Origin: Irineochytrium annulatum
Taxonomy: Eukaryota; Chytridiomycota; Chytridiomycetes; Chytridiales; Chytridiaceae
Length of the DNA stretch: 19,365 bases
Reading direction: 5' to 3'
NCBI GenBank assembly: GCA_027600665.1
Contig: JADGJL010000514.1
Span: forward strand, 1 to 19,365
The notes beneath the pieces were generated by a model. That model was not told where the DNA came from, ran no database searches, and saw nothing but the letters and a program-made list of their open reading frames with translations. Positions 9,401-18,871 of this stretch are shown here, piece by piece. The position numbers and the translations under genes were made by a program. The stretch's first letter is position 1. Each line of letters begins with the position of its first letter.

Positions 9401-12400
9401 CCAGCCGAATCTCGTTCACTGCAATAAAGACGGTGTCACACGTTGGACCATAACAAGAAAGTGTCTGAACAATTTACCTTCATCAAGTACGCCCGCAGGG
9501 TCATCCTCGATTGGGATATAATCGCTCACCCACGCCGAGAAGTTGACCTTTCTCGCCTTCAGGTTCACAAACGTCCCCTGCTCAACTACCCTCCCGTTCT
9601 TCAACACCAAGATAAGATCGCACTCGGGTAAGAACTAAATAACCCTGGTGAGATCAACGAAGAAAGTACTAACACCTGCACGACTTCAACTAACCTGCTT
9701 CTGCTGGGTGACTAAAATAACAGCCTTAGACTTAGCGAGGTTATTCCGAATGCATTCCTTGAAGAGCCTCTTCGCATGCAGCTGATCGAAATCGCTCAAG
9801 CAATCCTCCAGCAAGATCACGTCCGGATCCCGATACAGACATCTGGCAAGGGACAGCCTCTGCCTTTGGCTGCTCGACAAATTCAGCTCCGAGACCACAC
9901 TCTCGTCCCCGTTCGATAACAACATAAGATCCCTCGTCAAACCGCACAACCGGACGACGTCCAGATATCGCTGCTCGTCGTAGTCGAGCCCGAACAAAAT
10001 GTTATCTCGAAGAGTAGCGTTGATCAGCCATGGCTCCTGAGGGACGTAGCCGCACGTGCCATGGGCCGCGAGCGTCCCGCGCTGCAATTTAATTTGACCC
10101 ATAATTGCAGCCAGGAGAGATTTGCCGGACGAGAGATCGCCGACGACCGCAATGAGCTGCTTGCGGCGGATCTGGAGCGTCAAGTCCGTAATGTGCGGGT
10201 GGTCCAGGTCTCCGTCCCAAACGAAATCGGCGTCCTTCTGCACAGCGAGTCAGACACCGAACGCCGAAGAACGACAATAAGGGAAACTCACAATATCAAT
10301 AACCAGGTCCGCGTCCTCCGCTGGCGGCAGCTCCTGAAGCGGATCCACCTCGGGAAGGTTGAAAAACGCCTCCAGGTGCTTAAGTGACTCGGTCGCACCC
10401 CGCCAAGTCTTGATCGAGCTCGGCAGCAACAAGAGTGGATACCGCAGCGTGTTAAACAGCGACAACAGTGTGAATACGGAAGACGCCGGTAGCGGTCCGT
10501 TCCCACCCGGCGCAGCCCCACCCTCAACATATGCAACCAAACACGCGAGTGTGACAACAACCGGAGCAATGAAGACCACCATGCAACTCGCGGCCTTCAT
10601 CATCATGCCCGCCCTCAACTCCGTCATCTCCCTCGCTCGCGCAGCGTCAATCTTCCGCACGTAATAGGACTCCCACGCGTAAAACTTAATCAGCTTAATC
10701 GCCGTTAAGATCTCCGACATCAGGTGAACGCGACTCTTGACGAGATCGGTCGAGCGAAATGAAATCACCGAGGCGCGGCAGGCAATGTGGTACTGAAGGA
10801 CCAGGATACCAACGATCAAGACTAGAGCCGGGATGGCCGAGGCGCCGATGTCGTAGAACGCTAGACAGATGATAACTATATTTGGGTGAGGCCGAGAGTG
10901 GTTAGTCGGCGAAAGCACTGAAAAAAAGCAGAGAAGGCCGCATACTGGCGCATTCAGCTACGGCCGACCACATGTAGTGCATCGTGACGGTCGCCTCCGC
11001 AATCCGGTTGCATTCGTTCGCGATCAAATTCACGACGTCTCCAACACCGCCCCGGACGTAGCTGAGCCTCATCGACTTGCGATAGATCATCACCATCAAA
11101 GCGGCTCGACACTAAATCGAGACCACGGTTACCACCACCAATATCACAAAATCCACCGCGTCATTCTCACCTGGACTCCGACCTTAGTACACTGGATAGA
11201 GAGCTGATGAAAGCAAAACGAGCTGAAAGCCGAGCTCAAAAACAAAGCCAACGCCAAAACCTGGCCCCTCCATACTGGTGCACTCCTCCCGCTTTCTCGA
11301 TCTCCACAATAATCAATAATCCACCTCAACACCCCAAACGCCCCAAGCCAAGTGAATAAGCCCCAAAACACCTTCCAAACGGCCAACGTCGCAAACCGGA
11401 GCCCAAACGCCCTCCTCAGCGCCTTCCATAGCTTCGGCCCAGATCTATCCGGATTTTGGCATTTACCATTCGTCTCCCCGGTGCCCCCTTCATCCGTTTT
11501 AAACCTCATGTATTTTGATCTTCTCCCGCTTCCAAACTCCTTCCCACTTCCAACACCCGGCGGGGTCGTCGCGCCTGTCGCATTCCCTTCCTCCACATCC
11601 ACAGTGACGCTGCTCCCCTCCCCCACGGCCGGCGTCCCAGTTACGGCCGCCGTCGTACTGGCGGCGGCCGCGACCCTCCCGCATTCCTCCTTCCAGCTGC
11701 GCTCTAGCGCATCACCCGTTGCCTTCGCGCCCTCGGACGCCTTAAGGTGCAGCGGCACGTCGTGGGCATTCTCGGCGTTCCGGAGGAGACAGACGAGCCG
11801 GATGCCCCAGAAGAATAATAGACGATCGAGCCAACTACGCGGGGCAAGGGTGAACTTCCGGCGACGACGTTGCGGGGGGAGATGATCGTGGGCGTGGTGG
11901 GAGTCGTGGTGGTGGTGGTGGTGGTGATGGTGATGATCCGAATGGTCGCCGTCACGCGGCCTCCGCCGCCGCTTCTTCCGACGCGCCCCAGAATGCCCAT
12001 TCCCATGATGCTCGAGATCAAACTCGGGCGTAAGGCGAAACCCGTCCGCGTCCGCGTCGGCGTGCAGGTCGTCGTGGGATCGCGCGTTGTCGTCCGCTTC
12101 GTCGCCATCCGGCGGCACCGTCGTTGCCTCTGTGGCCGTGGTGGAGGTCGTGGTATGGCTCTTCACCCTCCGCGGCTGGCCGTCGGACCCGTGCGCGTGG
12201 GGCGCGCCGGGCCCAGGGCTATCGGCGTCAACGTCCTCATCTTCCAGCTCCTCGTCCTCATCCCCGCGCGTAACGCGATCCGTCAAAATCGGGGCAGGCG
12301 CGAGCGCTGGTGGATCATTGAAGTGCGCGTGCCATCCTCCGGGCCGATCCGGCGACGAGGACGTGGCGACGAGCAAAGGTGCGCTAATGGCCGGCCCGCT

Positions 12401-12772
12401 GCTCGGCGACCTCATCGCGGCCACGGTGGCGTCGGGAGGCGACGGGAGCGAGGGCGACGTGGGCGCGCCGGCCCTAGAGGCAAAGGGAAACTTCGGATGC
12501 CTGCCGACGGCCAGCTCAACCTCTCCAAGCGGGTTCGGCGCGCGCAGGTGGCGGAGATTCTTGGCGAAGGCCGGACCAGGAAGGGAGCCGCCCGGTGACG
12601 GCAACGGTGACGTTGGAGAGCCGGTCGCGGCGGCCGGTGGCTGGGTGGGGGATTGACCCGAGACGCCGGGCTCCGTGCGGGTGTCGGATGACGCCAAGTT
12701 AGTCGCGGCTTGAGGTGACGACGGGCTCGGGTCCTTGGGCGGCTCCGTGGGCGCATCCGGCGCTGGATCCAT
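6456..12772 (-). CDS. ABCC (MRP/YOR1-like) full ABC transporter with degenerate ATP sites (1916 aa, 11 exons)
   Basis: A membrane exporter-type protein, TMD1-NBD1-TMD2-NBD2, without TMD0. Exons: 12772-11171, 11111-10946, 10875-10292, 10237-9695, 9634-9478, 9418-8786, 8735-8295, 8248-7806, 7750-7615, 7559-7209 and 7150-6456; introns are 46-70 nt. Residues 1-440 are mostly disordered, Pro/Ser/Ala-rich, with ten His at 280-289. TMD1 spans about 455-740 (FYAWE present). NBD1 has Walker A GDLSSGKS (817-824), Q-loop Gln851, signature LSSSQ (904-908), Walker B ILLED (E928, D929), and Gln962 in place of the H-loop His. A 150-residue linker precedes TMD2 ([14 protein letters not shown]). NBD2 has Walker A GRSGSGKT (1558-1565), Q1606, altered signature TLAERQ (from 1661), D1685-E1686, and Ser1717 in place of the His. 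A Ser/Gly/Asn-rich tail ends it. The first frame is open to a TTG at 12859; ATG 12772 has A at -3 and G at +4. Substrate unknown. Confidence 0.92.
8961..9158 (-). repeat. Degenerate NQ-L-T/S-I/V repeats in the NBD1-TMD2 linker
   Basis: Within the ABC protein's linker, motifs NQLTI, NQQSI, NQLSV and NQLTV begin at residues 1105, 1116, 1137 and 1166, with a related AQLNERTI between the second and third. The repeats are irregularly spaced and polar. In ABCC proteins this linker is often a regulatory region. That these are functional repeats is inference. Confidence 0.45.
11906..11935 (-). repeat. Histidine codon run (His10) in the ABC transporter N-terminus
   Basis: Ten consecutive CAC/CAT codons encode His 280-289, followed by DSHHAHDH and preceded by a basic [12 protein letters not shown] patch and acidic residues. 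On the plus strand this is a GTG triplet tract. The segment lies in the cytosolic, disordered N-terminal extension before TMD1. It could bind metal ions or be neutral triplet expansion. Confidence 0.8.
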
Positions 12773-13734
12773 GATGGGGGGGCGATCAAGCGAAGGCGAC
12801 AAACGGGCACCTGGCCTCTTGCAAGTGGGCTGGTTGGTCGACCGCTCACTTTGGTTCAAAAAGAAGAAAAATGCCGCTAATTACGGACTAAGAGCCTTGA
12901 AGCCTGGACCGTAGCATCGATCGTCAGGGCCCAACTCACTTTATTCTTAAGTGATATTCGTTGCAGCGTCTTATCTTCTTTTTTAAAAAATAATGCAGAT
13001 CGCAGTTGCAAAGGTTGCTAATCGATAAGTTGCGACACCTCCTGTAAACCGTAGTTTGCCAGTGGACCAGCAATGAATGGTTCCTAAGAGCAACAGCACA
13101 ACGTAACAAATAAATATACCATCATCTGTGCGCTCGTGAAGCATTTCACAATATTCCATGCTTCTACGGCGCACAGAAGAAGTAACAACATTTTAATATA
13201 TCTTGCTAAGTACCTCACGTTGGTGAGAATGCGCCACAATCAGGCATCACTGCAGGACGGAGAGCTCGATGAATATTATGTGACAGCAATGCCATGTGGA
13301 GGCGTGAGGGGGCAGTGATCATGAGTTAATGGGGCCTCGGGGGCCGAAGTGGCTCGAGAGATCGCATCCGTGGTTCACGACTCCCTCTTGCTACTAATGG
13401 ATATGTTCATGTTCTGCAATTCAGTATTACGCGTGTTGCGCTCCCTTTCTCTCTAACAATGAAATTGGCTGCTGAATAAGACTTCATCCTGCAGTACAGA
13501 TTCTCGGATGGATTTTGATTAAAACACATTGAAACAGCACAGTGGCGCTGCGCCTCATGTAGAAAAGCCAAGTGGCCAATCAACGAAGTCGCCGCTATTT
13601 CCGGGGCGCCACCCGCAGTGTGGCCAGGCCCAGAACCGCCGCCGCCGAACGCCGCACATTTTCCCTCCGCCCACAGGACCTCCGGGGAGACCGTCATTCG
13701 ACCAGGACCCTCTTCTCCAGCTCCCGCTGTCGCC
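12773..13734. other. Divergent promoter region between ABC transporter and BTB/zinc-finger gene
   Basis: About 960 nt separate the two ATGs. The middle (12960-13220) is AT-richer, with a T-run/A-run at 12978-12990. Short frames at 12983-13174 and 13136-13318 have no motif. A plus-strand frame in phase with the BTB gene is open from 13618 but lacks an ATG before 13735. No gene or clear TATA box is supported. Confidence 0.5.
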
Positions 13735-15405
13735 ATGCAGGCCCCCGCCGCTGCTCTTGCCATGCTCTCCGACCTGGCCCAGACACCATCCGCCCTCCGC
13801 GTCGAACAACTCGTCGCCGCGGCCGCCGCCGCTGGCGCTGGCGCCGTCCCCGTCCCGACACCCGTGGCCACGTCGACCCCGACGCTCTCGTACAACCCCG
13901 TCGCCTTGCACCCGTACGTCCCGCCACCAGCGCCTTCGGCCGCCCCCGCCACCCAGGAACGCGCGGCTCCGGTCGGCCAGCACGTGTCCGGGACGACGCT
14001 CCACGTGACCGTCGGCGCCCGTGGCGGCGCGCGCACGTTCATCTTGCCGTCCTCCATCCTGTTGTCGTACCCCGACACGCTACTTGCGCGGCATCTCGCT
14101 TCCCAGCCTTCCACTGGTGCCGCGCCGTCCGAGGTCCTCTTGTCGCTTCCCAGCCGCGACCCTGCGCTGTTTGAGAGCCTCATTTTGCCATTCTATGACG
14201 ACCGGGATACCGGTGTTTGGGGCCTTGGTGGCCTGGTCGGCGCGTCCGGGAGCGCCGAGGTTGGCCGCATCGAGGCGGAGTTGAAGTTCTACGGCCTGCC
14301 GAGCCCGTGGGACGTTGAGGGAACCCTCGGGGCCGTTGCGAGGAGCCTGCAAGGGGATCAGCACCAGGGCGTCGAGCTCGTGCTGAGGGATCCGGTGGGT
14401 TGGGGCGGGAGGTGCGCCGGCATGTTGAGGGATCGGATACGGAGGCTGGACGCGGAGAGGCAGCGGTGTGCGGGTATGCTGCTGAGGCTAGAGGGTCTAT
14501 TGAATGCGCCGCGGGCTTCTGGACCCAAGCAACAACCGTCTCCAGCGAAGCGGAAGCGGGAAGTCGTGGAGGAGAGGGCTCTGGCTCAGGATGCGGAGGC
14601 GGAGGGTGCAGGGGACGAGGAGGAAGGAGGCGCGGACGCGGAGGAGGCCAGGACGGCAGGGAGGCAACATCCCCTTGCGTCGCTTGGCGCGAATGGGAAC
14701 GCCAGGAGGAAGGGTGCCAGCCCTTCGTCTTTGACGCCGTCGCCCACAGATCCGTCGCCTGACGCTCGACCGGGGTCCGCACAGCCGCGGAGGGTCTCCG
14801 GCTCACCCGATCAGGCGGATGACAGCGGGAGGGAGAAGAGTGCAGGCGCCAGCGGTGGCTCAGCGTCGGCGAATGGGGACGTGGTGTTGAAGAAGGGCGA
14901 GAATGGGCGGTATCTATGTCAGGTGTGCGATCGAAGCTTTGGGAGGAAGAATGGTACGTTTGTTATCCTTAACCTTATGCTTGTGAAGTGGAGTACTGAT
15001 GGATTGTAAACAGATTTGAAAAGACACATGAACGTCCATTCGTCCATCAAGGCCTTCAGCTGCGAGCGGTGCCACCACAAGTTCAATCGGAAGGACGCCC
15101 TCATTCGCCACTCCATCAACTGCGGTCGGAGGGGCTCTGGCGCATCTTACAGCAGCGTCTTCAGAGCGTCGGGTAGCGACGCAGCTGCTAACGGCGGGGT
15201 AGCGGAAGGACAGAACGGTGGGCTCGTAGGTGGTGCTAACGGCGAGCATCCGGCAAGGCTGTCGTCGACGGATTCGGGATCAGACTCAATCGTGGGAGCG
15301 ATGCCGATGGAGCCACCGGCGGGGGTTGATGGGCCGGCGAAGAAGATTAAAATCATGGCGCCCGTTGGGTCGGCGCCGTCGGCTCCTTCTCCTGTTGTGT
15401 CGTAG
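13735..15405 (+). CDS. T1-like BTB domain protein with two C-terminal zinc fingers (536 aa, 2 exons)
   Basis: Probably a nuclear DNA-binding regulator. Exons are 13735-14953 and 15014-15405; the 60-nt intron cuts inside finger 1 and joins as KN-DLKRH. Residues 1-85 are Ala/Pro-rich. Residues 86-188 resemble the T1-type BTB fold of KCTD proteins: a LHVTVG strand, a YPDTLLARHL stretch (compare FPDTLLG), RDPALFESLILPFY (compare DRDP..F..IL.FYRTG), and ELKFYGLP. A basic cluster PAKRKRE at 270-276 is a likely nuclear signal and is followed by an acidic, Ser-rich region. Finger 1 uses C395, C398, H411, H415. Finger 2 uses C423, C426, H439 and C443, so its last ligand is Cys, not His. The seven-residue linker between fingers has the usual length. 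ATG 13735 is the first in the frame. The fingers are certain, the BTB call likely, the targets unknown. Confidence 0.82.
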
Positions 15406-16563
15406 ATTCCCTCTTATTTTGGGCTTACAGCCTTCGCACTTTGTTAACCTAACTATGCATCCCTTTTTGGTTCTGTACCCCACACCCGAGTTCGATGAAC
15501 ACTGGAGAGGAGAATCACGCTATCTTGAACACACCTTGTCTGCTTGTTTGTGTTTATCGCCGTTTTTCTTTCTATTTTATTGGTTGACGGCTTCACGATG
15601 TGGGGCTACATCACATGGCTCGTGGCAGTTAACTACGCATCCGTTTTTAATGATAATTTATATGTAGAAGATGCATAGGTTTATGGCCTTGTCAGAATTG
15701 ACCGCTGTCCAGGCATTTTCCAAGTGCAAAAATAACAACTCGCCCAGAATTTGATTTGCAAAATATTAATAGTAATATATACCACAAAAAGTGAAGCCTC
15801 GCAACGGGAAATGTATTAACATCATTTAATTCAAGAAATGCACTTGGGCTGCATGCATAAAATACATGTTGTCTGAAAAAGAAATAAAACTGTGGTATTG
15901 TTGCAGCTCCAACACCGATCACAGTTACCACTTTATTGATGAAAGACCATAGACATCTTTCAGCTATCAACACAAGATTCCCCCAAAAAAAAAGAAACCG
16001 AAGGCCAAATTGTTGCGAAATCCATGGAGGAGGAAAGCAAACCAAAAAAGGGCCTTTGATTGAGAAAACTCCCATATCCTCAGCTCCATCAAGGACGCCC
16101 TGCAAGACATACCTACCCGCATTTACTGGCCCCAACTTATGGTACATCCTTTTCAAAAATAGCAGGTTAGTAAGGGCTATTGTAACGGCCACTGTAATAG
16201 GACGTCAACAAGGTCGGAAAGGGTTCCGAATTTCAGGTGAACAAAATCGTCAATGTCCTAGGACTAAGACGGCACTTCCTAATATTGTTTCGTTGTCATC
16301 AAATGATCGGGGTGTGGGCATAACACATCGGCTTCGCTCCATGCCTGCGTTTTTCCCCCCCAGAACCAATCCGCTCCCGCCAGATACTACAACGATGAAC
16401 TAAAAGGCTCACCATTCGAGGTCCAAGGTCTCTCACATCACAGTCGACGATGGATCCTTCCTTCGTAACAGGAAGAAAAAGTGGGAAGTCAAAAATTCGA
16501 AATTCGGCAGACGATCGCAAACGCGCGGCATCTTGAAATCGTTGCATCCTCTCCGCGCACAGA
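15406..16563. other. Long intergenic region, AT-richer, before RPT5
   Basis: This 1.16-kb stretch holds the 3' region of the zinc-finger gene and the RPT5 promoter. From about 15640 to 16330 base composition drops to AT-rich, unlike the coding neighbours. Two overlapping frames are open there, 15936-16403 on plus (155 codons, TTG then ATG 15939) and 15692-16192 on minus (166 codons, opening on GTG). Neither matches a family I recognise and I do not call either a gene. Confidence 0.45.
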
Positions 16564-18458
16564 ATGGCCAGCACGGAGGACAAGGCGCTCGCGGATGCGC
16601 TCGCGAAGGACGACATGGAGGAGGAGGAGGAGCTCGGCGCCGACATTTTGCGCGCGAGCACGGACGAGATCGTGAACCGCGTGAAGCTGCTGGAGAATGA
16701 CCTCAAGGTTGGGATTTGAGGATATTTTGAAAGCTTGGTTGCAGAAGATGGAGAATTGGATTGAGGGAATGCGGCCGGTGGATGTGATTTCGCGATTTTG
16801 GGCCCGAGGAGGAATGCAGGAAAGGCGGCACTTTGAGGAGGTTTTGAGGGATCGGATGTATGATTGGGAATGTACAAAATGCGGAAATGCATAAATACGG
16901 AAGAAACGCGGCAGAATTCGATTTATAGTTATTTGCGTGATATCATGGAATTATCTTTTGGTCTGACATCGCGGGTTTTCAGGTCATGAAGAGCGAGCAC
17001 ATGCGGCTGCAACATGAGCAGAGCTCGACAAAGGAGAAGATTAAGGACAACAAGGAAAAAATCAAGCTTAACAAGCAATTGCCGTACTTGGTCGCGAACA
17101 TCGTTGAAGTACGTCTTAATGCTTTTCGCGTTTGCTTTTGGAGTTGTTTGAAATGTGCTAATACGGTGTGTAGTTACTCGACATGGATCCAAATGATGAG
17201 CCAGAGGAGGATGGCGCAAACATCGACCTGGATGCGCACCGGAAAGGCAAATGCGCGGTTGTTAAGACATCAACGAGACAGGTGATGACTTTATTTCAAG
17301 TACTTACGGGAGCTTTTGTGAAATTAACAATGTATTTACGCGTCAGACAATATTCCTTCCAATGGTCGGCCTCGTTGAGCCTTCGCTGATGAAACCCGGA
17401 GACCTTGTCGGCGTCAACAAAGACAGTTACCTCATCCTTGATACCCTACCCCCCGAGTGAGTTATGGGATTGAATACTTTGAACGGCCAAAATTGCTCAT
17501 GCCGCCCGTAATCGCTATGAAGATACGACTCCCGTGTTAAAGCCATGGAGGTCGACGAAAAGCCGACGGAAGACTATAACGACATTGGCGGTCTCGATAA
17601 GCAGATCACCGAGCTCGTCGAGGCCATCGTAGAGCCCATGAACCAGCGCGAACGCTTTAAGGTCCTCAACATCAAGCCTCCTAAGGGCTGCCTCATGTAC
17701 GGCCCGCCCGGGACGGGCAAGACCCTTTTGGCGAGGGCGTGCGCGGCCCAATCGAATGCCACGTTCCTGAAGCTTGCGGGCCCGCAACTGGTGCAGATGT
17801 TTATTGGTGACGGCGCGAGGCTTGTTAGGGATGCGTTCGCGCTGGCGAAGGAGAAGGCACCGACGATTATCTTTATTGATGAGATCGATGCTGTGGGGAC
17901 GAAAAGGTTTGACAGCGAGAAGAGCGGTGATAGGGAGGTGCAAAGAACCATGTTGGAGCTTCTGAACCAGCTGGATGGGTTTAACAGCGACGATAGCATC
18001 AAGGTTTGTGAATTCTTCCCGAAAGTCTCTGAATGTGATTGTAAAATTAGGTTATTGCGGCCACGAACCGAATCGACATTCTCGACCCCGCGCTTCTCCG
18101 TTCCGGCCGTCTCGATCGTAAGATCGAGTTTCCACTACCGACCGAGGAGGCCCGCGCGCGAATCATGCAGATCCACTCCCGGAAGATGACGGTTTCGCCC
18201 GAGGTGAACTTCGACGAGCTGTCGAGGTCGTGCGACGAGTTCAACGGCGCGCAGTGCAAGGCCGTCTGCGTGGAGGCCGGCATGATTGCACTTCGGCGGG
18301 GGGCGACAGAGATCCTGCATGAGGATTACATGGAGGGCATTCAGGAGGTCCAGGCGAAGAAGAAGACTTCGTTGCAGGTTTGTTTTTGGCGTTTGCGTTG
18401 TGAAAGTTTTTGTAACTTTGCTGACTTCTACGTTTTCCGACACCAGTACTACGCATAA
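16564..18458 (+). CDS. RPT5: 26S proteasome regulatory subunit 6A / RPT5 (PSMC3) AAA+ ATPase (435 aa, 7 exons)
   Basis: One of the six ATPases of the 19S base that unfold substrates and open the 20S gate. Exons are 16564-16707, 16983-17108, 17174-17281, 17347-17456, 17523-18003, 18051-18377 and 18447-18458, all phase-consistent. The N-terminal coiled coil covers about 35-85, and the OB domain includes DGANIDLD and [13 protein letters not shown]. The Walker A loop GPPGTGKT is at 223-230 and Walker B IIFIDEID has D282-E283. The AAA second region of homology ([20 protein letters not shown]) spans the start of exon 6. The C-terminus is LQYYA, the HbYX-type tail that docks in 20S alpha pockets. 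It is carried on a coding exon of only 12 nt. Length and order match Rpt5 of other eukaryotes closely. Intron 1 (275 nt) is much longer than the rest, and the last intron is stop-free in frame. No yeast-type PACE element (GGTGGCAAA) was found upstream. Confidence 0.97.
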
Positions 18459-18871
18459 TGCTCTCATCGCGACGCCTTGTTCCTGGGAGTCTTCTATATC
18501 TTATTCTATTGTGATGTCGAATAAAAATACGATAAGAAAGAAAGTGGGATTGAGTATGCTAAGGCGGCCTTGGTAGTTTGTTAAATTAGCAAGCAGGTGT
18601 AACACACAATGTCTGAAACTCCGATCTCCAACGGCAAGTGTCGGTAGCGAATGAGCGACCAGAATTCGCATTATACCTGAGACAATCAGCGTCGACTCAC
18701 GCGGACGCTCCGATGTTTGAAGAATTGAAGATTCAACGCTGCGAGAAAAAGGAATTCGCAGCGAAGTGAACTCGAACGGAGAGGCCCTTTCCCACCCGAC
18801 TCAACATCGACGCCCCGCGAGGTGTCTGAGCCACCGGCGCCGCTCCCAAGCCGTCCCGCCGACCTCTGCCC
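18459..18871. other. Intergenic region after RPT5
   Basis: About 410 nt with the RPT5 3' UTR, then promoter DNA for the gene that begins at 18872. Overlapping frames at 18686-18955 (minus) and 18766-19104 (plus) are low-complexity and appear to be shadows. No other gene is seen. Confidence 0.5.
18520..18525 (+). terminator. Candidate polyadenylation signal of RPT5
   Basis: AATAAA occurs 62 nt after the stop codon ending at 18458, nearly the same spacing as at the riboside kinase gene. Confidence 0.5.

Noticed and set aside
11870..12656. Plus-strand frames of 242 and 189 codons over the ABC N-terminus
   Set aside because: Low-complexity antisense shadows of the Pro/Ala/His-rich coding strand.
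12773..12859. Extension of the ABC transporter N-terminus to 12859
   Set aside because: The codon at 12859 is TTG; the first ATG is at 12772 and has a good context.
13618..13734. BTB/zinc-finger protein starting at 13618
   Set aside because: The codon at 13618 is GTG; the first ATG in the frame is 13735.
16697..16894. Independent small gene inside RPT5 intron 1
   Set aside because: Only 65 codons without a suitable ATG at its start or a known motif; kept as a finding, not called as a gene.
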